From contig NZ_JAWQLY010000005.1 of the NCBI RefSeq assembly GCF_033446685.1, positions 207,872-271,871 on the forward strand: a stretch of 64,000 bases of DNA, written 5' to 3'. The stretch is from Modicisalibacter sp033446685 (lineage in GTDB: Bacteria > Pseudomonadota > Gammaproteobacteria > Pseudomonadales > Halomonadaceae). Made by a program: the position numbers and the translations under genes. Position 1 is the first letter of the stretch; each line of letters starts with the position of its first letter. The notes beneath the pieces are model-generated. The model searched no databases. It saw only the letters and a list, made by a program, of their open reading frames with translations, and had not been told where the DNA came from. This document shows positions 10,744-18,873 of the stretch, in pieces.

Positions 10744-11917
10744 GCGGGTACCCGGGGACGCCATCCTCGGGCTGATCGAGGCCTTCAACAAGGACCCCAA
10801 TCCGCAGAAGGTCGACCTGGGTGTCGGCGTCTATCGTGACGCCCAGGGCGTGACCCCGATCATGCGCGCGGTCAAGGAGGCCGAAGCGCTGCTGCTGAAG
10901 AACGAGACCACCAAGAGCTACATCGGCTCGCACGGCGATCCGCGCTACGCCAAGGTCGTGCTGCCGCTGGTACTCGGCGCCGAATCGCCGGTGCTCGCCG
11001 CCGACCGTGCCAGCGCCACTCAGTCGCCGGGCGGCACCGGGGCGCTGCGCCTGGCCGCCGACTTCATCAAGACCAACCTGCCCGGCAAGGGCATCTGGGT
11101 GTCGGATCCGACCTGGCCCAACCATCTGGGGATCTTCCATGCCGCCGGCATCGAGCTGCACAAGTACCCCTACGTCGACGCCGACAACCGTCTCGACTTC
11201 GACGGCATGCTGGCAGCCCTCAAGCAGATCCCCCACGGCGACGTGGTCGTGCTGCATGCCTGCTGTCACAACCCGTCGGGCTTCGACCTGAGCCGCGAGC
11301 AGTGGCTGCAGGTGCTCGAGACGGTGCGCGAACGCGACCTGCTGCCGCTGGTCGACTTCGCCTACCAGGGCTTCGGCGACGGCCTCGACGAAGATGCCTA
11401 CGGCGCCCGGTTGATGGCCGAGAACCTCGACGAAGTGTTGATCACCAGTTCCTGCTCGAAGAACTTCGGCATCTACCGCGAGCGCACCGGCTGCCTGATC
11501 GCCATCGCCAAGAATCACGAGCAGATGCAGAACGTGCGCTCGCAGCTGGCCATCGTCGCCCGCGAGAACTATTCCAACCCGCCGGCGCATGGTGGATCGA
11601 TCGTCTACGAGATCCTCGAATCCGCCGAACTGGCCGCCGTGTGGCGCGAGGAGCTCACCGAGATGCGCAACCGCATCAACGGTCTGCGCCGCGAATTCGT
11701 CGATTCGCTCAAGCCCTATGGCCTCGACGGACAGTTCGCCCACGTCGCCGAGCAGCGCGGCATGTTCTCGTATACCGGCCTCAAGCCCGAGCATGTCGAC
11801 CAGTTGCGCGACGACTACGGCATCTACATGGTCCGTTCCGGACGCGCCAACGTCGCCGGGCTGGCCAGCGAGAACCTTCCCTACGTCGCCAAGGCGATCG
11901 CCGCCGTCGTCAAGTAA
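10727..11917 (+). CDS. phhC: Aromatic amino acid aminotransferase
   Basis: A 396-residue class I PLP aminotransferase of the AspC/TyrB family that removes the amino group of tyrosine. The PLP lysine is in SSCSKNFGIYRERTG. The cofactor-binding HNPSGFDL and VDFAYQGFGDGL segments and the substrate-carboxylate Arg in YMVRSGRANVAGL are all present. It overlaps phhB by 17 bases and ends just before a strong terminator, closing the phenylalanine catabolic operon. The later homogentisate-pathway genes are not in this window. The enzyme might also serve in tyrosine synthesis (TyrB). Confidence 0.94.
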   Translation: MFEQIERVPGDAILGLIEAFNKDPNPQKVDLGVGVYRDAQGVTPIMRAVKEAEALLLKNETTKSYIGSHGDPRYAKVVLPLVLGAESPVLAADRASATQSPGGTGALRLAADFIKTNLPGKGIWVSDPTWPNHLGIFHAAGIELHKYPYVDADNRLDFDGMLAALKQIPHGDVVVLHACCHNPSGFDLSREQWLQVLETVRERDLLPLVDFAYQGFGDGLDEDAYGARLMAENLDEVLITSSCSKNFGIYRERTGCLIAIAKNHEQMQNVRSQLAIVARENYSNPPAHGGSIVYEILESAELAAVWREELTEMRNRINGLRREFVDSLKPYGLDGQFAHVAEQRGMFSYTGLKPEHVDQLRDDYGIYMVRSGRANVAGLASENLPYVAKAIAAVVK

Positions 11918-11945
11918 TAACGCACTCGTTAAGCACGTTCGATCG

Positions 11946-11971
11946 ACGCCCGGGCCCGCCCCGGGCGTTTT
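11946..11971 (+). terminator. Intrinsic terminator of phhABC
   Basis: A perfect 9-bp stem (ACGCCCGGG / CCCGGGCGT) with a 5-base loop is followed by a short run of T, 28 bp after the phhC stop. It separates phhABC from the DadA-like gene. Confidence 0.85.
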
Positions 11972-11990
11972 CAGTTGAAGGATGGCCATC

Positions 11991-13268
11991 ATGAACCGAG
12001 CGCCCGTCACCGTCGTCGGCGCCGGCGTCACCGGGCTGACTACCGCACTGGCGCTGCATGAAGCCGGCTACCCGGTTCGCGTGGTCGACCCGGCCGAGCC
12101 CGGCAGCGGCACCAGCGCCGCCAACGGCGCGCAACTCTCGTGGGCGTTCGTCGCCCCACTCGCCGAGCCCGCGGTGTTGCCCAAGCTGCCCGGCTGGCTG
12201 CTCAGGACCGACAGTCCGATCCGCTGGATGCCGCGCCCCGATCCCGCCCTGCCCGGCTGGGGACTGGCGTTCCTGCGGGCCTGCACACGTCGGCGCGTCC
12301 GAGCCACCACCACGGCGCTGCTCGAGCTGGCCGCCTTGGGCCGCCCCCAGCTCGACGACTGGCGCAGGCGACACGCGCTCGATTTCGACTGGCGCGCCAA
12401 CGGCAAGCTGCTGGTCTATCGCGACGACGAGGCACTGACCGGGGCCCGCCGCCAGGTCGACTTCCAGCGCCGACTGGGCGTCGAGCAGCGGCTCATCGAC
12501 CGTGACGCCCTGCTCGAACGCGAGCCGGCGCTGAGCCATCTGCGCGATCGACTCGCCGGCGCGCTGTGGACGCCCAGCGAAGCGGTCGGCGACTGCCGAC
12601 GCTTCTGCGAGGCCGTCGCCGCGCATCTCGACGACCAGGGCGTCGCCTTCTCAAGGCGTCGCGTCGAGCGCCTGGAAACCCGCCATGGCCGGCTCGTCGC
12701 CTGGCACGACGACCGGGGCGAGCGCCATGGCCAGGCCCCGGGCGAGACGCTGATCGTGGCCGCCGGGCTTGCCAGCCGCCGCTTGCTGGCACCGACGGGG
12801 ATCCGGCTACCGCTCTACCCGCTCAAGGGCTACAGCCTGACCCTGCCGCTCGGTACCGACGACCCGGCGTTCGACGCCAGCATCACCGACACCGCCCACA
12901 AGATGGTCTATGCCCGCCTCGGCCAGGACGAATCACGTCGACTGCGCATCGCCGGGATCGCCGATCTCGACGGCTGGCAGACCAGCCCCCATGCCTCGCG
13001 AGTCGACCTGCTCAGACGTCGGGCACGCGAGTTCCTGCCGGCGCTGACCGGACGCATTGCCGCCGCCGAGGCCTGGACCGGCCTGCGCCCGGCGACACCC
13101 GACGGACGCCCACGGCTCGGCCCCACCGTCATCGACGGCTTGTGGGTCAACGCCGGCCAGGGTGCGCTCGGCTGGACCCTCGCCCCGGGCTCGGCGCTGG
13201 CCTTGCGCGCGGCACTCGACGGAGACGACACCGCCATCGCCCCCTTTCGCGGCAAGCCCAGGCGCTGA
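11991..13268 (+). CDS. FAD-dependent oxidoreductase, DadA-like
   Basis: A 425-residue DAO/DadA-type flavoenzyme probably oxidising an amino acid to a keto acid and passing electrons to the respiratory chain. The N-terminal Rossmann motif is VVGAGVTGLTTALALHEAG. The LYPLKGYSLTLPL block and the C-terminal GLRPATPDG motif followed by NAGQGALGWTLAPG are typical of DadA. I start at the second ATG because a GAAGGA site lies 8 bases upstream of it; the first ATG abuts that site. It differs substantially from the second DadA at 14919 and is Arg-rich. Its substrate is unknown. Position after phhABC hints at aromatic D-amino acids but a terminator separates them. Confidence 0.82.
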   Translation: MNRAPVTVVGAGVTGLTTALALHEAGYPVRVVDPAEPGSGTSAANGAQLSWAFVAPLAEPAVLPKLPGWLLRTDSPIRWMPRPDPALPGWGLAFLRACTRRRVRATTTALLELAALGRPQLDDWRRRHALDFDWRANGKLLVYRDDEALTGARRQVDFQRRLGVEQRLIDRDALLEREPALSHLRDRLAGALWTPSEAVGDCRRFCEAVAAHLDDQGVAFSRRRVERLETRHGRLVAWHDDRGERHGQAPGETLIVAAGLASRRLLAPTGIRLPLYPLKGYSLTLPLGTDDPAFDASITDTAHKMVYARLGQDESRRLRIAGIADLDGWQTSPHASRVDLLRRRAREFLPALTGRIAAAEAWTGLRPATPDGRPRLGPTVIDGLWVNAGQGALGWTLAPGSALALRAALDGDDTAIAPFRGKPRR

Positions 13269-13466
13269 TCGGTTCGGCCAGACCGGTTCGGCCGAGCCGC
13301 GCCGTCAGCGCAGCGAATCTGACTATACTCAGCGCTTTAGGCGCTCTCTTAGCACAGGTTAGATACGCACAGACCATCCGCGGCCTAGGCTGGACATAGG
13401 CGACCGGGAATTCTGACGGCTCCGGAAACGAAGGCGCTGACAAGGAAAGACACAGGAGAAACGGCA

Positions 13467-13973
13467 ATGGAATTGCTCGAAAGCGTCAGTCAGTACCTGA
13501 TCGACCATGAACTCAAGATAGCCACGGCGGAATCCTGCACGGCCGGGCTGATCATCTCCGAACTTACCCGCGTCCCGGGCAGCGGCCAGTCGGTCGATTG
13601 CGGCCTGGCGGTGTACTCGCCCGAGGCCAAGAATCGCTATCTGGGAGTCAGCTTCGAATTGATCGAGCAGCACGGCCTGACCAGCGAAGAGACCTCACGC
13701 GCCATGGCGCTGGGCGCGCTCGACAACAACGATGCCAATGTCGCCGTGGCCAATACCGGCATCGCCGGGCCCGAGCCGCATGACGGCATCCCCGTGGGCA
13801 CGGTCTGCTTCGCCTGGGCCTTTCGCCATGAAGGCAAGGTTTATCTCTATACCGCGACCCGGCGTTTCTCGGGAGACCGCGAGCAGGTTCGCCTGGCCGC
13901 TGCGCATCATGCGCTCGAGCGCATCCCCACACACCACCGCGCGGTGCTCGAAGGCAAGGCACCGCCGCTATGA
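13467..13973 (+). CDS. pncC: NMN amidohydrolase, CinA C-terminal domain type
   Basis: A 168-residue stand-alone CinA C-terminal domain. The family member PncC deamidates nicotinamide mononucleotide to nicotinate mononucleotide. Conserved blocks are TAESCTAGLI (residues 20-29), ANTGIAGPEP and PVGTVCFAW, then FSGDREQVR near the C-terminus. The N-terminal MoCo-like domain of full CinA is absent, as in E. coli PncC. It precedes nadE by 51 bp, which supports the NAD-recycling role: the product re-enters the pathway upstream of NadE. A possible -10 box TATACT lies at 13324-13329 but I see no good -35. Confidence 0.92.
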   Translation: MELLESVSQYLIDHELKIATAESCTAGLIISELTRVPGSGQSVDCGLAVYSPEAKNRYLGVSFELIEQHGLTSEETSRAMALGALDNNDANVAVANTGIAGPEPHDGIPVGTVCFAWAFRHEGKVYLYTATRRFSGDREQVRLAAAHHALERIPTHHRAVLEGKAPPL

Positions 13974-14024
13974 GGCTCGTCCCGACGGGCAGTGCAAGCA
14001 CCACGCTTAAGCAAGGAGGCAGCT

Positions 14025-14855
14025 ATGGCCACACCGAATCACACCGATAGCCAGCAACGCATCGCCGAAGCGCTTGAAGTGCAAGCGACGATCGATCCCC
14101 AGCGGGAAATCGAACGGCGTGTCGATTTCCTCTGCGATCAACTGCGCGAGACCGGTCAGCAGGCGCTGGTGCTGGGCATCAGCGGCGGTGTCGACTCCAC
14201 CGTAGGCGGTCGACTGGCGCAGCTGGCCGTCGAGAAGGCCCGCGATCAGGGCCTCGAGGCGCGTTTTTACGCCATGCGACTGCCGTATGGCGAGCAGAAG
14301 GACGAAGACGAAGCGCAGAGCGCCCTTCGCTTCATCGCCCCCGACGAATCCCTGACGACCAACGTCAAGCCGGCCAGCGATGCCATGCTCGACGCCCTGG
14401 AACAGGGCGGACTGGTCTTCGACGATGCCGGTCATCGCGACTTCGTGCTCGGCAACATCAAGGCGCGCCAGCGCATGATCGCCCAGTATGCCGTCGCCGG
14501 CGCCAAGCGTGGCCTGGTCGTGGGCACCGATCAGGCAGCGGAGGCGCTGATGGGCTTCTTCACCAAGTATGGCGACGGTGCCTGCGATCTCGCTCCGCTG
14601 ACCGGGCTGACCAAGGGCCAGGTGCGCGAACTCGGGCGCGCCCTGGATGCCCCGAGCCATCTCATCGAGAAGGCGCCCACGGCGGACCTGGAATCCCTCA
14701 AGCCGCAGCTTACCGACGAGGATGCGCTGGGTGTGACTTACCTGCAGATCGATGCCTTCCTCAGCGGAGAGTCGATCGACAAGCAGGCGCGCACGATCAT
14801 TACCGACACCTACCGGCGTACCGAACACAAGCGTCAGTTGCCCAAGACGCCATAG
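14025..14855 (+). CDS. nadE: Ammonia-dependent NAD+ synthetase
   Basis: This enzyme makes NAD+ from nicotinate adenine dinucleotide, ATP and ammonia. The 276-residue length equals the ammonia-dependent form; there is no glutaminase domain. The PP-loop is GISGGVDSTVGG. GTDQAAEALMGFFTKYGDG and the DLAPLTGLTKGQVREL block are characteristic. The chosen ATG has a perfect AGGAGG site 5 bases upstream; an upstream in-frame ATG lacks one. It likely shares a transcript with pncC. Confidence 0.96.
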   Translation: MATPNHTDSQQRIAEALEVQATIDPQREIERRVDFLCDQLRETGQQALVLGISGGVDSTVGGRLAQLAVEKARDQGLEARFYAMRLPYGEQKDEDEAQSALRFIAPDESLTTNVKPASDAMLDALEQGGLVFDDAGHRDFVLGNIKARQRMIAQYAVAGAKRGLVVGTDQAAEALMGFFTKYGDGACDLAPLTGLTKGQVRELGRALDAPSHLIEKAPTADLESLKPQLTDEDALGVTYLQIDAFLSGESIDKQARTIITDTYRRTEHKRQLPKTP

Positions 14856-14874
14856 CCGAATGCCCCATGCCGAA

Positions 14875-14906
14875 CCGACGAGGCGCCCCCAGAGGCGCCT
14901 CGTCGG
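14875..14906. terminator. Hairpin between convergent nadE and dadA
   Basis: A perfect 13-bp stem (CCGACGAGGCGCC and its complement) with a 6-base loop lies 19 bp after nadE and 12 bp after the convergent dadA stop. No T-run follows on either strand, so it may be a weak bidirectional terminator or a 3'-end stabiliser. Confidence 0.6.
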
Positions 14907-14918
14907 CTTCAAGGGCTG

Positions 14919-16181
14919 CTAGGCCGCCGCATAGCGGCGAATGTCCAGCCCCTGGGGGTCGATCGCCGGTGAGCGACCGCTCATCAGGTCGGCGAGCAGC
15001 TGAGCGCTACCGCAACTCATCGTCCAGCCCAGCGTGCCGTGGCCGGTGTTGAGCCACAGGTTGGCGTATTGGGTGGCGCCGATGATCGGCGTCGAGTCGG
15101 GGGTCATCGGGCGCAGCCCGGTCCAGAATTCGGCCTTCTCGACATCGCCGCCCTCGGGGAACACATCGCGCACCACCATGCTGATGGTGGCGCGACGCTT
15201 TTCCAGCAGGCTCAGGTCGTAGGAGGCGAGCTCGGCGGTACCGCCCACGCGGATCCGATCGTCGAAGCGCGAGATCGCCACCTTGAAGGTTTCGTCCATC
15301 ACCGTCGACTGCGGCGCCCCGCCGTCATCGATGACCGGCACGGTGAGGCTGTAACCCTTGACCGGGTAGATCGGCAGGCGCAGGTCGAGATCCCTGACCA
15401 GAAACGGCGAGTAACTGCCCAGGCACACGACGTAACCATCCGCGCTCAGCTCGCCGGCCGAGGTCACGACGCCCTCGACCTGCCCGGCCCGGCGCCTGAT
15501 GCGCTCGATGGTGGTATTGAAACGAAACTCGACGCCCAGCCGTTCGCGGCAATACTCGGCCAAGCGCTTGGTGAACAGGTGACAATCGCCGGTCTGGTCG
15601 TCGGGCAGATGCAGGCCACCCACGAACTTGCCCGGCACCCGCGCCAGGGCCGGCTCCACGGCGGCGATCTCGCGGGCCTCGAGCAACCGGTGGCGCACGC
15701 CGCACTGCTCGAGCACCTGCATGTCCTTGGCCACCGCCGCGACCTGACTGTCGTTACGGAACAGTTGCAGCAGGCCGCGCTGACGATCTTCGTAGCGAAT
15801 GCCGGTCTCGTCGCGCAATGCGTTGATGCAGGTGCGGCTGTACTCGGCCACCCGTACCATGCGCTCCTTGTTGACGGCGTAGCGTTCGGCGCTGCAGTTG
15901 TTGAACATCTGCAGCATGAAACGCGCCATGGTCGGGTCCATTCTGGGCTGAATGCGCAGCGGGGCGTGTTCCTGGAACATCCACTTCAGCGCCTTCTGCG
16001 GTATGCCCGGAGCCGCCCAGGGCGACGAGAAACCGAACGACACCTGCCCGGCGTTGGCGTAGCTGGTTTCCATCGCCGCCGAGGGCTGGCGATCGACGAC
16101 CGTAACCTCATGCCCTTGCCGGGCCAGGTAATAGGCGCTGGTCACCCCGACCACGCCACTGCCCAAGACCAGTACCTTCAT
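14919..16181 (-). CDS. dadA: D-amino acid dehydrogenase
   Basis: This 420-residue membrane-associated flavoprotein oxidises D-alanine and other D-amino acids to 2-oxo acids. The start MKVLVLGSGVVGVTSAYYLA is the canonical DadA N-terminus with the FAD-binding GSGVVG. ETSYANAGQVSFGFSSPWAAPGI and YPVKGYSLTVPV are DadA family blocks, and WTGLRPMTPDSTPIIG with TGHGTLGWTMSCGS follows at the C-terminus. Length is close to E. coli DadA (432). No alanine racemase (dadX) is adjacent. An A+T-rich promoter region lies directly upstream. Confidence 0.95.
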   Translation of the reverse strand: MKVLVLGSGVVGVTSAYYLARQGHEVTVVDRQPSAAMETSYANAGQVSFGFSSPWAAPGIPQKALKWMFQEHAPLRIQPRMDPTMARFMLQMFNNCSAERYAVNKERMVRVAEYSRTCINALRDETGIRYEDRQRGLLQLFRNDSQVAAVAKDMQVLEQCGVRHRLLEAREIAAVEPALARVPGKFVGGLHLPDDQTGDCHLFTKRLAEYCRERLGVEFRFNTTIERIRRRAGQVEGVVTSAGELSADGYVVCLGSYSPFLVRDLDLRLPIYPVKGYSLTVPVIDDGGAPQSTVMDETFKVAISRFDDRIRVGGTAELASYDLSLLEKRRATISMVVRDVFPEGGDVEKAEFWTGLRPMTPDSTPIIGATQYANLWLNTGHGTLGWTMSCGSAQLLADLMSGRSPAIDPQGLDIRRYAAA

Positions 16182-16334
16182 AGCTCCCCCGAATCGCGCC
16201 TGTGCGCCTGATCGTGAAAACGGGAGTCTAACGGATACCTTCCAGACGATTATCTCGTATTGTTTGTCTTATGATTTCAAAACCAACGAAAAAACGACCA
16301 AAAATAGTGTCAATCAAATATAAAAACGCGGATA
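16182..16334 (-). promoter_or_regulatory. A+T-rich upstream region of dadA
   Basis: This 153-bp gap is markedly richer in A and T than its surroundings, with runs of A around 16278-16325. A TTGACA -35-like hexamer reads on the minus strand at 16313-16308, but I find no convincing -10 at the right spacing. It should hold the dadA promoter, and the MATE gene ends into it. Confidence 0.45.
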
Positions 16335-17666
16335 TCAGGCGATTCCACTAGAATGCTTTCCACGCTCGACGATCGAGCGTCTGAACGTCAGGTAGGCCAG
16401 CCCACCGGCCAGGCCATTGCCGATCGCCGCACCCAGTGCCGTGCCGGCAATGCCGCCCCATTGCGTGCCCAGCCACAGGCAAGGCAGGTAACAGACGAAT
16501 AGTCGCGCGCAGGACAGCAGCATGGCTCGCAGCGGCCAGCCCAGCGCATTCGAGGCCGAGACCACCAGCATGCACAGCCCCAGCAATGCATAGCTCGGCA
16601 ACAGACCGCGTATCAATAGGCTCAGCTCGCCCCGCACCTCGAGATTGCCCGAAAGTACCATCGCCACCCACGGTGCCAGCAGCGCCAGCGCACAGCCCAG
16701 TGCTAGTTGCCAGAGCACGGCCACCTTGAACGCCAGGGTCGTCAAGCGGCGAATCTGCTGCCAATCGCCGGCGCCATAACAGCGTCCCAGCCAGGGCGGC
16801 AGCGACATGGTCAGCGCCAATACCACCATCAGCGAGACGGTTTCCAGGCGACTCGCCATGCCCCAGGCAGCCACGCTGGTCTCGCCCAGCGAGGCGACGA
16901 TCGCCGTCGCCAGCATCGCCGCCAGCGGCGGCATCAGTTGGCTGACCATGGCCGGCCCGGCGATCGCCGCGAAAGGACCCAGCGAACGCCCGGCCTCCTC
17001 GGCCAACCCCTTCCGCGCCAGCCAATCGGTCTTGCCCAGTCGGCGCCCCAGGATCACCAGGCCGGCGCCGAATGCCAGCGTCGTGGCCCAGGCAGCACCG
17101 GGCAAGCCCAGCCCCGGCCAGCCGCCGATACCGAAGATCAGCAGTGGATCGAGCAGCAGGTTGATCAGGCTGGTGATCACCATCAGCTTGCCGGGCAACC
17201 GGGTGTCGCCATGCGCGCGGAACAGGCTGTAGCCGAAGTACAGCGCCGCTCCCAGCCAGGCGGCCAGCAGTTGCGGCGCCCAGTAGCTGCGGATCAGCGG
17301 CAATAGCGCCGGCTCGGCGCCGAGTTGGCGAAACAGCGGCTCCTGTATGGCGAGCAGCAGCAACGCCAAGAGCGCGATGAGCGCCCCGCCGCCCAGCAGC
17401 ACCAGGCTGCCCAGACGTCGTGCGCGCGCGTTTTCCCGCGCCCCCAGGGCACGCGAGACCAGTGCGGCGATGGCGATGCCTAGCCCCACCTGCACGCCGA
17501 TGATCAAGAACGACAAGGGGAAGGTGAACGACTGCGCGGCCAGCGGTGCCGTGCCCAGCCGGGCGATGAAGGCGCTGTCGACCAGTTGGAAGCCGAGCAG
17601 CGACAATACGCCCAACGCCATGGGCCAGGTCTGTTGCCAGAGTTGTCGGGGCAGAGTCGTGGCCAC
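16335..17666 (-). CDS. MATE family efflux transporter
   Basis: A 443-residue inner-membrane protein with about twelve hydrophobic segments in two related halves, typical of MATE cation-coupled multidrug exporters. The N-terminal block WPMALGVLSLLGFQLVDSAF and the FPLSFLIIGVQVGLGIAIAAL segment are MATE-like. I start at a GTG because a strong AAGGAG site lies 6 bases before it; an upstream ATG in frame has none and adds non-family residues. Substrate cannot be predicted. It lies upstream of dadA on the same strand, 153 bp apart, and is probably transcribed separately. Confidence 0.88.
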   Translation of the reverse strand: MATTLPRQLWQQTWPMALGVLSLLGFQLVDSAFIARLGTAPLAAQSFTFPLSFLIIGVQVGLGIAIAALVSRALGARENARARRLGSLVLLGGGALIALLALLLLAIQEPLFRQLGAEPALLPLIRSYWAPQLLAAWLGAALYFGYSLFRAHGDTRLPGKLMVITSLINLLLDPLLIFGIGGWPGLGLPGAAWATTLAFGAGLVILGRRLGKTDWLARKGLAEEAGRSLGPFAAIAGPAMVSQLMPPLAAMLATAIVASLGETSVAAWGMASRLETVSLMVVLALTMSLPPWLGRCYGAGDWQQIRRLTTLAFKVAVLWQLALGCALALLAPWVAMVLSGNLEVRGELSLLIRGLLPSYALLGLCMLVVSASNALGWPLRAMLLSCARLFVCYLPCLWLGTQWGGIAGTALGAAIGNGLAGGLAYLTFRRSIVERGKHSSGIA

Positions 17667-17753
17667 TGAAGCTCCTTGCGAGTGAAAGGACGCGCATTCT
17701 GGCACGGGAGCCAGGGCTTATCGATCTCGCTGCAATGACCACGCCTTCAGGCG

Positions 17754-17775
17754 GGCTGGCGCGAAAAAGCCAGCC
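17754..17775 (-). terminator. Hairpin downstream of aldo/keto reductase
   Basis: A perfect 7-bp stem GGCTGGC / GCCAGCC with an 8-base A-rich loop lies 89 bp beyond the reductase stop. A second G+C inverted repeat follows at 17773-17792. Neither has a T-run, so termination is only possible. Confidence 0.35.
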
Positions 17776-17864
17776 GGCGTTCGCCGACCGGCCTCTTGCA
17801 GGCGGCTCCTGGCGCTAGTCGGGCGACGGGCCGATGCGTTTGGCCACGCTCGCCCGCTGCTGCC

Positions 17865-18674
17865 TCAGGCATCCCACTTGGGGGCGAAACCCGGATTGGC
17901 GATGCGCTCGCCTACGTCCAGGCGCTCGATGCGCGTCATCTCGTCCTCACTCAGGATCAGCTCGAGCGCCGCCAGGTTGGATCGCTGATGCTCGGGCTTG
18001 GTGGATGAGGGAATCACTGCTATATCGCGCGCCGCAACCCAGGCCAGCGCGACCTGGGCCGGCGTTGCGTCATGATCGTCGGCGATCTGCCGAAGCACCG
18101 GTTCGTTCATCACCTTGCCGACGGCGAGCGGCATGTAGCCGGTGACCTGCAGTCCCTGGGCCTGGCTATGCTCGACCAGTCGGCGATTGGCCAGGAACGG
18201 ATGCACTTCGATCTGGTTGGTGATCAGGTGCTCGCCACCCGGCACCGACAGCGCCTCGTCGAGATGTGCCATGGTGAAGTTCGAGACGCCGATGTGCCGG
18301 GTCAGCCCCTTCTCGCGTGCCGCATTGAGTGCGCCGATGTATTCCGCCATGGGGACTTCATCGTTGGGCGACGGCCAATGGATCAATGCCAGATCGAGCC
18401 GATCGACACCGAGCTTGCGGCAGCTCTCCTCGAGGCTGGCAATCAGGTCGTCATGGCGAAAACGATCCCACCATACCTTGGTGGTCAGGAAAATCTCGTC
18501 ACGCGGCACGCCGCTTTGCTTGATGGCCTCGCCGACCGGCTGCTCGTTGTCGTAGATCTGAGCGGTATCGATATGACGATAGCCCAGTTCGAGGGCCGAT
18601 TTGACCGAGTCGATGACCTGTTGGTCCTTGAGGCGATAGGTACCCAGACCGATACGCGGAATGATGCTTGTCAT
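17865..18674 (-). CDS. Aldo/keto reductase, DkgB-like
   Basis: A 269-residue NADPH-dependent aldo/keto reductase, the size of E. coli DkgB (267). The catalytic tetrad is visible: Asp and Tyr in DTAQIYDNEQ, Lys in LTTKVWWDRF and His in ALIHWPSPND. GVSNFTMAHLDEAL and the NQIEVHPFL segment are family blocks. The ATG used has AAGGAGG 9 bases upstream. Members reduce methylglyoxal, 2,5-diketogluconate and other carbonyls; substrate is not predictable here. The gene diverges from the flavoprotein at 18874 across a region with two inverted repeats. Confidence 0.9.
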   Translation of the reverse strand: MTSIIPRIGLGTYRLKDQQVIDSVKSALELGYRHIDTAQIYDNEQPVGEAIKQSGVPRDEIFLTTKVWWDRFRHDDLIASLEESCRKLGVDRLDLALIHWPSPNDEVPMAEYIGALNAAREKGLTRHIGVSNFTMAHLDEALSVPGGEHLITNQIEVHPFLANRRLVEHSQAQGLQVTGYMPLAVGKVMNEPVLRQIADDHDATPAQVALAWVAARDIAVIPSSTKPEHQRSNLAALELILSEDEMTRIERLDVGERIANPGFAPKWDA

Positions 18675-18728
18675 GCTTGCCGCCCTCCTTGTTCGCCGAA
18701 GCATTCGCCGGCCACCAGGCCGGTGCTA

Positions 18729-18793
18729 TCCCTACCTGAATAGGGACCTGAGGCTGACCGCCGGGCATTTCAAGGCCGTTAGGCCTCTAACGG
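18729..18793. promoter_or_regulatory. Two inverted repeats in divergent promoter region
   Basis: TCCCTA-N6-TAGGGA spans 18729-18746 and CCGTTAG-N4-CTAACGG spans 18776-18793, between the divergent reductase and flavoprotein genes. They are candidate operators or small hairpins; no regulator gene is adjacent. Confidence 0.4.
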
Positions 18794-18873
18794 ACAGAAT
18801 CCGACTCGGCAACCCACTGCCAACTCGCGCCCGGGGGCATTAGACTGGTTTTTCTTGTCTGGCGGGGGTGACG

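Noticed and set aside
13269..13466. Possible promoter before pncC
   Set aside because: A TATACT -10 is visible at 13324, but no acceptable -35 lies at 16-18 bp, so I did not annotate it.
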